A stretch of DNA of 15,309 nt from Lachnospiraceae bacterium (GTDB lineage: Bacteria > Bacillota > Clostridia > Lachnospirales > Lachnospiraceae). The stretch lies in contig JAGDCK010000197.1 in assembly GCA_017958585.1 (NCBI GenBank), positions 1 to 15,309 on the forward strand, read 5' to 3'. A program made the translations under genes and the position numbers. A model generated the notes under the pieces. It was not told the origin of the DNA and did not search any database. It was given only the letters and a program-made list of their open reading frames with translations. Within the stretch, counting starts at the first letter, position 1, and every line of letters begins with the position of its first letter. This document shows positions 1 through 8,123 of the stretch, in pieces.

Positions 1-3
1 CCG

Positions 4-205
4 TTTTCTGTAGCATTTTCCGATGCCTTTTCCCTTCACTATGCAACACAGATTAATGATTCCATCTTTTCTGTTGCATTTTTATTGGTCGTTTGCCCTT
101 TTCATGCAACATAGACTGAATGTCTCTCATTTTCTGTTGCATCGAAGATCAATTTTAGCCGCTTTTATGCAACAAATTTTAACAGTTTACTATTTTCTGT
201 TGCAT
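4..205. repeat. 63-bp tandem repeat with alternating inverted octamers
   Basis: TTTTCTGTTGCAT starts at 67, 130 and 193, and a one-base variant (TTTTCTGTAGCAT) starts at 4, so the period is exactly 63 bp. Midway between these copies the reverse-complement octamer ATGCAACA occurs at 41, 104 and 167, also exactly 63 bp apart. Seven octamers therefore alternate in orientation with centre-to-centre spacing of 31 or 32 bp, about three turns of B-DNA. Each octamer is preceded on the plus strand by a T/C-rich stretch. The sequence between octamers is poorly conserved. The array begins at the window edge and may extend further left. It lies downstream of the secA-prfB terminator. Function is unknown; possibilities are a protein-binding array, a hairpin-forming transcript or a dispersed repeat family. 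Confidence 0.85.
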
Positions 206-286
206 TGGCTTCGACATAACCCATCAAATCGGCAAAAGAAGAACAGACTTCTACTCATTAATCATTTTCGCAAACAAAATACGTAA

Positions 287-320
287 AAAACACGAGCCTA
301 ATAACTTAGACTCGTGTTTT
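287..320 (-). terminator. Intrinsic terminator of the secA-prfB operon
   Basis: AAAACACGAG (287-296) pairs perfectly with CTCGTGTTTT (311-320). The stem continues after one mismatch with CTAA/TTAG around a TAAC tetraloop. Read on the minus strand, the stem ends in a run of T residues six bases after the prfB stop codon. The A and T tracts on both sides mean it could work in both directions. Confidence 0.9.
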
Positions 321-326
321 ATATTT

Positions 327-1446
327 CTACTCTTCATTCTTCGGAGCATTTATGAACTTCAAATATCCGTTTATGAATTTATCGATGTCGCCGTCCAGTA
401 CCGCATCGGCATTGGCGGTCTCCACATCGGTCCTCAGATCCTTAACCAGCTTGTATGGCTGGAGGAAATAACTTCTGATCTGGTTGCCCCAGGCGATATC
501 CTTTATATCACCCTTGATGTCGGAAAGCTTTTCTGCATGTGCTTCCTGCTTTAACATATACAGTTTTGCTTTCAGCATCTGCATAGCCTTGTCCTTGTTC
601 TGGAACTGGCTTCGTTCGTTCTGACATGTCACCACGATTCCTGTGGGGATATGTGTGATACGAATAGCGGATGATGTCTTGTTGATATGCTGTCCTCCGG
701 CACCGCTTGAGCGGTATGTATCGATCCTTAAGTCCTTGTCCTCGATATCAGCATCAAGGTCTTCTTCGATTTCAGGCATTACATCCAGCGAAACGAATGA
801 TGTCTGGCGCTTACCCTGTGCATTAAAAGGGGATATTCGCACCAGTCTGTGAACACCTTTTTCAGACTTCAAAAGTCCGTAGGCATTAATTCCGTTTACC
901 TGGAAAGTCACTGACTTGATACCTGCTTCGTCTCCGTCCAGATAATCCAGCACTTCAATGGAAAAGCCCTTTCTCTCCGACCATCTGGTATACATACGGT
1001 ACAGCATTGACGCCCAGTCACAGCTCTCTGTTCCGCCGGCTCCCGCGGAGAGTTTCAATATGGCATTGTTCTTGTCATATTCTCCGTTTAAAAGGGTTCC
1101 GATCCTGAGTTCGTCGAGCTTTGTCTCAAAGTCATCAAGTTCGGCTCTGATCTCCTGTACAAGGGATTCGTCCTCGTCCTCATAACCCATTTCTATAAGA
1201 GTCAAAATATCTTCGAACTGGGTCTTTAAGCCGTTTCCCTCATCCACTATGTCTTTTAGATTCTTTAATTCCTTCATTTTTTGATTGGATCTGTCAGGGT
1301 CGTCCCAAAATCCGGGGCTTTCCATATCCATTTCCAATTCTTCGATTCGCTTTACCTTGCCTGCAAGGTCAAAGTGAATCCCTCACTTCCGCCAAAGGTG
1401 TTTCATATGTCAGAATCTCTTGTTTCATCTGATCAAGTTCAACCAT
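327..1446 (-). CDS. prfB: Peptide chain release factor 2 (programmed frameshift)
   Basis: RF2 recognises UAA and UGA stop codons in the ribosomal A site and triggers release of the finished protein. The gene is read in two frames. An ATG at 1446, with AAGGTG upstream, opens a 25-codon frame ending in CTT TGA. A +1 shift at CTTTGAC continues into the main frame, giving 372 residues. In that product the stop-codon-recognition tripeptide SPF falls at 205-207 and the catalytic GGQ motif (GAGGQHIN) at about 250-252, matching the E. coli RF2 numbering. The N-terminal helical part is acidic and coiled-coil-like. The gene lies 46 bp downstream of secA, an order common in Bacillota, and an intrinsic terminator follows at once. 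An annotation starting at 1337 (336 residues) would lack the true N-terminus. Function is certain from the motifs. Confidence 0.97.
1368..1374 (-). promoter_or_regulatory. prfB: prfB programmed +1 frameshift site
   Basis: On the minus strand the sequence reads AGG GAT TCA CTT TGA C. CTTTGAC is the conserved RF2 slippery site: CTT in the P site slips by one base when the in-frame UGA (1369-1371) is decoded slowly. The upstream AGGGA, starting nine bases before CTT, sits where the Shine-Dalgarno-like stimulator lies in E. coli prfB. Low RF2 favours frameshifting, so the site autoregulates RF2. After the shift the reading continues as DLAGKVKRIEEL, matching RF2 proteins. Confidence 0.96.
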
Positions 1447-1492
1447 TAACGTCACCTTCTTTCTATCTTAATACATTTCCGATTTGTAATCT

Positions 1493-4078
1493 CTATTGCT
1501 GGATCTCGGGCATTCCCTTACGTCCGTGGCAGGCTTTGTATTTTTTGCCTGAACCGCAGGGGCAGGGATCATTGGGATAAATCTTTGCATTGGCACGCTT
1601 TACGGGGCCTTTCTGTGCGGAATCGTCTTTGTTTGTTCCTGTCACTTTTGCCACCTGTTCACGCTCCACCTTCTGTTCAACTTTGATATGGAAGAGGATT
1701 CTGACTGTCTGCTCTCTGATGTTTGTGATCATCTCATCGAACATGTCATATCCGGCCATCTTGTATTCCACAACGGGATCTCTCTGGCCGTAAGCCTGGA
1801 GGCCGATACCCTGGCGAAGCTGATCCATATCATCGATATGATCCATCCACTTTCTGTCGATGGATTTGAGGAGGATAACTCGCTCCACCTCTCTGATCTG
1901 CTCGGGCTCGGGGAACTCTGCTTCCTTTGCCTCATATAATTTCACAGCCTCCTCTTTGAGCTGCTGTTTTAAACTGTTTTTCTTGCCCTTGTTTACTCTC
2001 TCCGCTGTGATAGGCTCAAGAGGGATTATAGGGATCAGCACATGGTTAAGTTCGTTGAAATCCCAATCCTTGTAATCAAGGTCATCGTTGATGCACATGT
2101 CCACGCAGTTTTCAACGATATCTGTGATCATCTTGTAGATCACGTCTCTCATGCTCTCGCCGTCGAGAACTCGTCTTCTCTCATCATAGATAACCTGGCG
2201 CTGTTCGCTCATTACGTTATCGTACTCAAGGAGGTTCTTTCTGATTCCGAAGTTGTTGGACTCGATCTTTTTCTGAGCATTCTCAATGGCATTGGTAAGT
2301 GCCTTGTGTTCGATCTCCTGACCTTCGGGAATACCCATGGCATTAAACATACGGATAAGTCTCTCGGAACCAAAGAGTCTCATGAGGTTGTCTTCAAGAG
2401 AAATATAAAACTTGGATTCACCCACATCTCCCTGACGACCGGAACGACCTCTTAACTGGTTGTCGATTCGTCTGGATTCATGACGCTCTGTACCGATGAT
2501 CATGAGACCGCCTGCTGCCTTTGCCTCATCGTCAAGTTTGATATCGGTACCACGTCCTGCCATGTTGGTAGCGATGGTAACCGCTCCGTGGATACCTGCA
2601 TCTGCCACGATCTCAGCCTCAAGTTCATGGAACTTAGCGTTCAAAACCTTGTGCTGAATGCCGCGCTTTGTGAGCATTCTGGAAAGTTCCTCACTGGCTT
2701 CGATGGTGATGGTACCTACTAAGACAGGCTGTCCCTTTGCATGAGCTGCCTCAACGGCATCACAGATCGCATGAAGTTTTTCTGCTCTTGTCTTGTAAAC
2801 AGCATCCTGTCTGTCTATACGGGCAACAGGTCTGTTGGTGGGGATCACGATTACGTCCATTCCGTAGATCTCACGGAACTCGTTCTCCTCTGTAAGGGCA
2901 GTACCTGTCATACCTGCTTTCTTTTCAAATAGATTAAAGAAGTTCTGGAAGGTGATGGTTGCAAGGGTCTTGCTCTCGCGCTTAACCTTCACATGTTCCT
3001 TTGCCTCGATGGCCTGGTGCAGACCGTCAGAATAGCGGCGTCCCGGCATGATACGTCCGGTAAACTCGTCTACGATCAGGATCTGGTCTTCCTTTACAAC
3101 GTAATCCCTGTCTCTGAACATGAGATTGTGGGCACGAAGTGCCAGGATAATGGTATGCTGGATATCCAGGTTCTCGGGATCGGCAAAGTTTTCTATATGG
3201 AAGAAATTCTCTACTTTTTTAACACCGGCTTCTGTCAGGTTTATGACTTTGTCCTTCTCATTTACGATGAAGTCTCCTGTCTCCTCCTGAACCACTCCCA
3301 TGATGGCATCCATCTTGGAAAGTTCAGCCACGTCGTCACCTCTGTGCATCTGACGGGCCAAGAGATCACACATTTCATAGAGAGCTGTGGATTTATCTCC
3401 CTGTCCGGAAATAATAAGCGGGGTTCTGGCTTCATCGATAAGAACAGAGTCCACCTCATCGATGATACAGTATTTAAGTCCGCGTAACACAAGCTGTCTC
3501 TTGTAGATAGCCATGTTATCACGCAGATAGTCAAATCCCAGTTCGTTGTTTGTCACATAGGTGATGTCGCAGTTATATGCTGCCTGTCTCTCCTCGCTGG
3601 TCATGCTGTTTAATACAACGCCAACGGAAAGGCCCAAAAATTCGTGAACCTGACCCATCCACTCGGCATCACGCTTTGCCAGATAGTCGTTTACTGTGAC
3701 TACATGCACGCCTTCGCCGGTAAGTGCGTTTAAGTATGCGGGAAGTGTGGACACCAGAGTCTTTCCTTCACCGGTCTTCATCTCAGCGATACGGCCCTGG
3801 TGAAGTATGATACCACCGATTAACTGTACTCTGAAGTGCTCCAAGTTAATTACTCTCTTTGCGGCTTCTCTTACTGTCGCATATGCCTCCGGCAAAATGT
3901 CGTCCAAAGTCTCGCCCTCGGAGAGTCTCTTTTTAAACTCAGCTGTTTTATTCTTAAGTTCCTCATCAGAAAGAGCCTGCATGGCGGGTCTTAAGCTCTC
4001 GATCTTGTCTACGATCGGATAGATTCTCTTTAATTCTCTCTCACTGTGAGTTCCGAAAATTTTGTCTGCAAGTTTCAT
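1493..4078 (-). CDS. secA: Preprotein translocase ATPase SecA
   Basis: SecA is the cytoplasmic motor that binds SecYEG and drives preproteins across the membrane with ATP. The product is 861 residues, about the usual length for the family in Bacillota. The Walker A motif MKTGEGKT is at 100-107 and the DEVD Walker B box at 207-210, followed by the conserved stretch around IDEARTPLIISG. The helicase-like NBD2 motif GRGTDI and the IGTERHESRRID segment lie in the middle. The C-terminus carries the zinc-binding, SecB/ribosome-contacting tail CPCGSGKKYKACHG. The frame is open to 4168, but MKLADKIFG at 4078 is the family start and has GAGGA five bases upstream. The best promoter also lies inside the longer reading. 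It is first in an operon with prfB. Confidence 0.98.
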   Translation of the reverse strand: MKLADKIFGTHSERELKRIYPIVDKIESLRPAMQALSDEELKNKTAEFKKRLSEGETLDDILPEAYATVREAAKRVINLEHFRVQLIGGIILHQGRIAEMKTGEGKTLVSTLPAYLNALTGEGVHVVTVNDYLAKRDAEWMGQVHEFLGLSVGVVLNSMTSEERQAAYNCDITYVTNNELGFDYLRDNMAIYKRQLVLRGLKYCIIDEVDSVLIDEARTPLIISGQGDKSTALYEMCDLLARQMHRGDDVAELSKMDAIMGVVQEETGDFIVNEKDKVINLTEAGVKKVENFFHIENFADPENLDIQHTIILALRAHNLMFRDRDYVVKEDQILIVDEFTGRIMPGRRYSDGLHQAIEAKEHVKVKRESKTLATITFQNFFNLFEKKAGMTGTALTEENEFREIYGMDVIVIPTNRPVARIDRQDAVYKTRAEKLHAICDAVEAAHAKGQPVLVGTITIEASEELSRMLTKRGIQHKVLNAKFHELEAEIVADAGIHGAVTIATNMAGRGTDIKLDDEAKAAGGLMIIGTERHESRRIDNQLRGRSGRQGDVGESKFYISLEDNLMRLFGSERLIRMFNAMGIPEGQEIEHKALTNAIENAQKKIESNNFGIRKNLLEYDNVMSEQRQVIYDERRRVLDGESMRDVIYKMITDIVENCVDMCINDDLDYKDWDFNELNHVLIPIIPLEPITAERVNKGKKNSLKQQLKEEAVKLYEAKEAEFPEPEQIREVERVILLKSIDRKWMDHIDDMDQLRQGIGLQAYGQRDPVVEYKMAGYDMFDEMITNIREQTVRILFHIKVEQKVEREQVAKVTGTNKDDSAQKGPVKRANAKIYPNDPCPCGSGKKYKACHGRKGMPEIQQ

Positions 4079-4136
4079 TACATTCCTCGATTTACTAATG
4101 TTTTTTTGCCGTGCGAACCCACACAGCACAATGATT

Positions 4137-4165
4137 ATTTTAACAGATTTGAGGGGCATATTCAA
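4137..4165 (-). promoter_or_regulatory. Candidate sigma-A promoter of secA-prfB
   Basis: On the minus strand, TTGAAT (4160-4165) and TAAAAT (4137-4142) are separated by 17 bp. The predicted transcript starts near 4130 and leaves a leader of about 50 nt before the secA start at 4078. It lies inside the longer open frame upstream of SecA, which argues for the shorter start. Confidence 0.6.
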
Positions 4166-4214
4166 CATAAAGGTAATTGACGCATTATTAACAATTTGTA
4201 AATATTATATGAAA

Positions 4215-4244
4215 TTGACACGGGATTTTTTGATGTAGTATAAT
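4215..4244 (+). promoter_or_regulatory. Consensus sigma-A promoter of the HD-GYP gene
   Basis: A perfect TTGACA (4215-4220) and a perfect TATAAT (4239-4244) are separated by 18 bp. The predicted transcription start is near 4251, about 40 nt before the start codon. A consensus match this good predicts strong or constitutive expression, notable for a signalling enzyme. Confidence 0.85.
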
Positions 4245-4291
4245 CATTTAGTAAAACGATTTTCCAAATTTATGTTTTTACAGGAGTTTTA

Positions 4292-5377
4292 ATGAAACGA
4301 TTATCAACATCACAGTTAACGCCCGGCATGGTCACTGCAGAAAACGTACTCAGTTACAACAGACAATTGATCATCCCCAAGGGTACAGAACTTACGGACA
4401 AACTCATTACCAAGCTGGCGCTGTATGGGATTCTCATGATCTTCGTGGAAGACAATGTTCCCGAAGCCGCAAAGGATCAGGTTCCCACCTCTTCTTTTCA
4501 TGATTCATATTCGCAGCGTATCAAACGAAGCGAGGCCTTTAAGCGTTTCAAAAAAGATTATGATGACAATGTAGATAAATTCAAAGATACACTGGATCAG
4601 GTGATCAGGAAAAACATTCAGCTGGATGTGGACATCCTGCTTGAAAATTCCTTGAGTTTCAACACCGATCTCTCCGGCACCGTGGGGATTCTGGACATGC
4701 TTCAGAATATGAGGGACTACGATGATTCCACTTTTGCACACAGCATGAACGTGGCTCTCATCTGCAATATACTGGGTCACTGGATCGGCATGAACGAGGG
4801 CGATATCAAGCTTCTCACCGCCTGCGGTCTGCTTCATGACATCGGAAAGCTTCTCGTGCCAAAGGAGATCATCACAAAGCCGGCAAGACTGTCCGAATAC
4901 GAATTCAATGAAGTAAAAAAGCATCCTGTGCTCGGCTACAACCTGCTCAGGACGCAAAATATAAACGAAAATATCAAATATGCTGCTCTCATGCACCATG
5001 AGAGATATGACGGAAGCGGTTATCCCATGGGAATCATCGGTCAGCAGATCAACAAATATGCCCGCATCGTATCCATCGTTGATGTATACGACGCAATGAC
5101 AGCCGCCAGGGTTTACCGCGGACCTCAATGTCCATTCAGGGTAATCGAGATCTTCGAGCAGGAAGGATATCAAAAATATGATGTACAGTTCCTCCTGCCA
5201 TTCCTCGAGCACATGGTCAACAACTATCTGCAAAACAAGTGCATGTTAAACGACGGAAGAACCGGCGACATCATATTTATAAACAAAGAGCATCTCTCCC
5301 GTCCCGTTGTACAGTGCGACGATCAGCCCATTGACTTAAGCGAGCGCTGGGAGCTTTCCATTGAAGCTATCATCTGA
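4292..5377 (+). CDS. HD-GYP domain protein, probable c-di-GMP phosphodiesterase
   Basis: The 361-residue product should hydrolyse cyclic di-GMP, lowering the signal that controls motility and surface attachment. Residues 1-55 form the short N-terminal module often found before HD-GYP domains (LTPGMV, then IIPKGTEL). Residues 80-125 are a charged helical linker. The HD-GYP domain runs from about 130 to 320: H150, HDIGK at 182-186, HHERYDGSGYP with HH at 235-236 and GYP at 243-245, then VDVYDAMTAARVYR. All key metal-binding and GYP residues are present, so an active enzyme is likely. There is no receiver domain, membrane segment or signal peptide, so it is cytosolic with unknown input. AGGAG lies five bases before the start. 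The last 55 bp overlap the opposite-strand membrane protein gene. Substrate is inferred from the family. Confidence 0.92.
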   Translation: MKRLSTSQLTPGMVTAENVLSYNRQLIIPKGTELTDKLITKLALYGILMIFVEDNVPEAAKDQVPTSSFHDSYSQRIKRSEAFKRFKKDYDDNVDKFKDTLDQVIRKNIQLDVDILLENSLSFNTDLSGTVGILDMLQNMRDYDDSTFAHSMNVALICNILGHWIGMNEGDIKLLTACGLLHDIGKLLVPKEIITKPARLSEYEFNEVKKHPVLGYNLLRTQNINENIKYAALMHHERYDGSGYPMGIIGQQINKYARIVSIVDVYDAMTAARVYRGPQCPFRVIEIFEQEGYQKYDVQFLLPFLEHMVNNYLQNKCMLNDGRTGDIIFINKEHLSRPVVQCDDQPIDLSERWELSIEAII

Positions 5378-7029
5378 TACACAAAGGAAACTGCAAAAGC
5401 ATATGCCAGCATTAAAAGTCCCGGAAGGGCGATGTCATAGAAATTGAGTGTGAGATTTACTATCCCCTCTTTTTCAAACAAAAATGCGCTGAACCAGCAA
5501 ATGGCAAAATTATAAACCAGGGAAATACCAAAGAAACTTACGGAACCAAGCAGACTTAAAAATGCCTGGTTCTTTTTTTTGCTCTTTTCATCTTTCTTTA
5601 GATATACAAAGAATCTGCAGATTCCCCAGATCATGGCTATAAAAGTCGCTGCAAAGAGAAGTCCGTTTACCACTCTGTAGATCACAAAAATAATATCAAG
5701 AACGATCTCTGTCTTTTTGCTTCTGTCTGAGATCAATGAGTAATCATCAAGATAATCCGTATTGGTATATTCCTCTGCGGCTTCTATGAGAACAATGTTT
5801 TCCTCGATCTCATCCGCTTCCACTCCGCCAAGTCCGCTCTCGTACCCTTTTAGTAATACTGCTCCAAGCATACCTTCGTAAAAATCATCGGAAAGGGAAA
5901 GTATCTCGTTAAATGTATATCCGCCCGCGCTTTTTACGATCTGAAAAGCTCCTTCTTGCCTTGTAAGAGCCCCGCTTTCAAATGCTTCGTCAAGCTCAAG
6001 ATTAATCTGTGCAAATAGGTCTGAGATCTGTTTTTCGTTTTCCCAGATCCCTGTTTCATATAGGCTATCCCTAAGTATCCAGCCCAGGTGATCTCCGGGG
6101 ATCGGATTTTTAACAATATCCCCGTCACGCCAGTCAGTGGTCTCTATGCTTTGCAAAAGTTCTGGATACGAAGAAAGGGTCTCTGATGCCGCAAATGCCT
6201 TTTCGATGGCATCGTACGGTGTCCAGCAGGCATAGGTCCTGTTATCAGAATCTGTTGTATATATTTTTTCCAAAAACTTACCAAGTTCGCCTTCGGTCCT
6301 GGTATTTATCTCGTATACCCCAAAGAATCTGTGGTTGACCGCCTTGTATCCGACAGTCGCTGCGCCGAAAATCAAAAGCGGAATAAAAAGGCACACAAGC
6401 CTGCTTGCAAGCCTTGAAAAATCCGGAGCAAAGAGGATATAGGAAAAAGTCAGTATCCCGCCAAAAAGCAGGGTACACATAAGCCACATGCCGTCCTCTT
6501 TTATATAGTATGTAAATGAAAACAGAATTCCTGTTACGATGGCTTTAATGATCATCCATTTCTCTGCTTTTGCACAGCTGATCATAAAGCTAATAAGCAT
6601 CATAAGTGTCATGATGGTAAAAGGCGCAATGATGCCGTTTCGATAAAGCCTTGTTCCGCTCCAGATATCAAAGGCCTGGGGCATGAAAAGCACATATAAA
6701 AATATCAAAAAAGGAATTTGTCTTTTTCCGGAGAGGATCTTTTTGAATGTAAAATATGAAACCAAAGCCGCACAACTCCACAACAGTCCAAGGACTGCAG
6801 GATAGGGAATTTTGGTCACAGAAAAAGCCCTGACAAAAAGAGGAAAACTCATATCCTTTACCAGGGCGAAATATTCGGGTTCAAAGAAATGGGCTTTAAG
6901 CCCCGCAAACCTCATCATGAGATTGTCATCCCATAACTGGCCTGCGGGAAACCATATACCCACCCACACTGAAAGTGTGACTCTAATCACAATCAAAATA
7001 AACATCGCTATTTTGATCAATTTGTTCAT
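5323..7029 (-). CDS. Multi-pass membrane protein of unknown function, possibly GT-C-like
   Basis: The product is 568 residues. Hydrophobic segments are visible at about 5-26, 77-95, 105-118, 132-152, 160-175, 182-201, 209-228, 442-470, 488-517 and 529-553. A polar domain of roughly 210 residues (229-440) interrupts them. Right after the first segment comes FPAGQLWDDNLMM with an Asp-Asp pair (34-35). An acidic pair in the first extracytoplasmic loop is a hallmark of GT-C glycosyltransferases such as the PMT/ArnT class, so a lipid-linked sugar transferase is possible but unproven. The start is 2 bp after the buk stop, with GGAG overlapping the end of buk, so translation is probably coupled to butyrate kinase. 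The C-terminal 18 codons lie on top of the 3' end of the opposing HD-GYP gene. I do not recognise a named family. Confidence 0.8.
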   Translation of the reverse strand: MNKLIKIAMFILIVIRVTLSVWVGIWFPAGQLWDDNLMMRFAGLKAHFFEPEYFALVKDMSFPLFVRAFSVTKIPYPAVLGLLWSCAALVSYFTFKKILSGKRQIPFLIFLYVLFMPQAFDIWSGTRLYRNGIIAPFTIMTLMMLISFMISCAKAEKWMIIKAIVTGILFSFTYYIKEDGMWLMCTLLFGGILTFSYILFAPDFSRLASRLVCLFIPLLIFGAATVGYKAVNHRFFGVYEINTRTEGELGKFLEKIYTTDSDNRTYACWTPYDAIEKAFAASETLSSYPELLQSIETTDWRDGDIVKNPIPGDHLGWILRDSLYETGIWENEKQISDLFAQINLELDEAFESGALTRQEGAFQIVKSAGGYTFNEILSLSDDFYEGMLGAVLLKGYESGLGGVEADEIEENIVLIEAAEEYTNTDYLDDYSLISDRSKKTEIVLDIIFVIYRVVNGLLFAATFIAMIWGICRFFVYLKKDEKSKKKNQAFLSLLGSVSFFGISLVYNFAICWFSAFLFEKEGIVNLTLNFYDIALPGLLMLAYAFAVSFVYQMIASMESSQRSLKSMG

Positions 7030-7031
7030 AA

Positions 7032-8099
7032 TTAGTACTCCATTACTTTCTCTTCACCTGAGAGAACTCTGAGTGCTCCCTGGCAAAGTGCGAGAAGCTC
7101 ATCTTCTCCGGGATAAACTGTGATGGGAGCGATCCAGTCAGTGCTCTCAGCGATGGCATCACATACCTCCTTGCCGTATGCGATTCCTCCTGTGAGGATG
7201 ATCCTGTCAACCTTTCCCTTCAAAACTGTAGCCATGGATCCGATGTCCTTGCAAACCTGGAAGAGGAATGCTTTCTTTGCATCTGCTGCCTCTTTGTCTC
7301 CTTCGTTTGCACGCTTTGTAACCTCTCTCATGTCGTTGGTTCCAAGGTATGCATTGAATCCTCCCTTTCCAACGATCTTTGAGTAGATTTCTTTCTCTGT
7401 ATATTTTCCTGAGAAGCAAAGCTTTACAAGAGCACCGCTGGGTACTCCGCCTGCTCTCTCGGGAGAGAACGCGCCGTCACCGTCAAGGGCGTTAAATACG
7501 TCGATGACTTTGCCGTTTTCATGTGCTCCGACAGACACACCGCCGCCCATGTGAACTACGATAAGTCTGAGTGATTCATAAGGCTTTCCTACCTCTTTTG
7601 CATATCTCTTTGCAACAGCCTTCTGGTTTAACGCATGGAAAACGCTGACTCTGGGAAGCTCGGGAACTCCTGAATATCTTGCAACGGGTGCAAGCTCATC
7701 TACAACAACGGGGTCTACAATATATGAAGGAACTCCGAGTTCGTCACCGATCTCTCTTGCAAGGATTCCGCCAAGGTTAGATGCATGCTGACCTTGAACT
7801 CCTACCTTTAAATCTGCAAGAAGGTCGTCCGTAACTGCATATGTACCGCCGGGAATGGGCTTTAACATACCGCCTCTTCCCACGATAACACCAAGTGACT
7901 TCATGTCAAAGTTTTTGGATTCGAGAAGGTCTGTGATGATCTTCTTTCTGAAATCCTTCTGGTCAACGATGGTGGCATACTGTGAGATTTCCTCTGTTGA
8001 GTGACGAAGTGTCTCCTCGAAGAGAAGTGTCTCGTCTTCGAATACGCCGATCTTTGTGGATGTAGAACCTGGATTGATAATTAAACTCTTTACTGACAT
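7032..8099 (-). CDS. buk: Butyrate kinase
   Basis: This enzyme transfers phosphate from butyryl phosphate to ADP, giving butyrate and ATP: the last, energy-conserving step of the kinase route. The 355-residue length is typical. It has the acetate/butyrate kinase (ASKHA) fold signatures: NPGSTSTK at 9-16, VHMGGGVSVGAH with MGGG at 184-187, NALDGDGAFSPERAGGVP at 203-220, and ILTGGIA near the C-terminus. It lies 24 bp downstream of ptb, with AAGGTG as ribosome binding site, so the two are cotranscribed. The next gene begins 2 bp after the stop. Butyrate rather than acetate kinase is favoured by the ptb neighbour and by a length closer to Buk (about 355) than to AckA (about 400). Branched-chain acids may also be substrates. 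Confidence 0.95.
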   Translation of the reverse strand: MSVKSLIINPGSTSTKIGVFEDETLLFEETLRHSTEEISQYATIVDQKDFRKKIITDLLESKNFDMKSLGVIVGRGGMLKPIPGGTYAVTDDLLADLKVGVQGQHASNLGGILAREIGDELGVPSYIVDPVVVDELAPVARYSGVPELPRVSVFHALNQKAVAKRYAKEVGKPYESLRLIVVHMGGGVSVGAHENGKVIDVFNALDGDGAFSPERAGGVPSGALVKLCFSGKYTEKEIYSKIVGKGGFNAYLGTNDMREVTKRANEGDKEAADAKKAFLFQVCKDIGSMATVLKGKVDRIILTGGIAYGKEVCDAIAESTDWIAPITVYPGEDELLALCQGALRVLSGEEKVMEY

Positions 8100-8123
8100 C
8101 TCTTTTCACCTTTCGTTTATTAA

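Noticed and set aside
4..205. CRISPR array
   Set aside because: The conserved units are only 8-13 bp, alternate in orientation, and have no cas genes nearby in the window.
23..286. Plus-strand frame of 87 codons with 21-residue repeats (MQHRL...FLLH)
   Set aside because: The periodicity is simply the 63-bp DNA repeat, a multiple of three. There is no ribosome binding site and the sequence is not protein-like outside the repeat.
4079..4168. Thirty extra N-terminal codons of SecA
   Set aside because: The added sequence does not match SecA. The inner ATG has a good ribosome binding site, and the best promoter lies within the extension.
4505..5233. Minus-strand frame of 242 codons within the HD-GYP gene
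   Set aside because: It is the reverse shadow of a clear HD-GYP domain and has no recognisable motifs.
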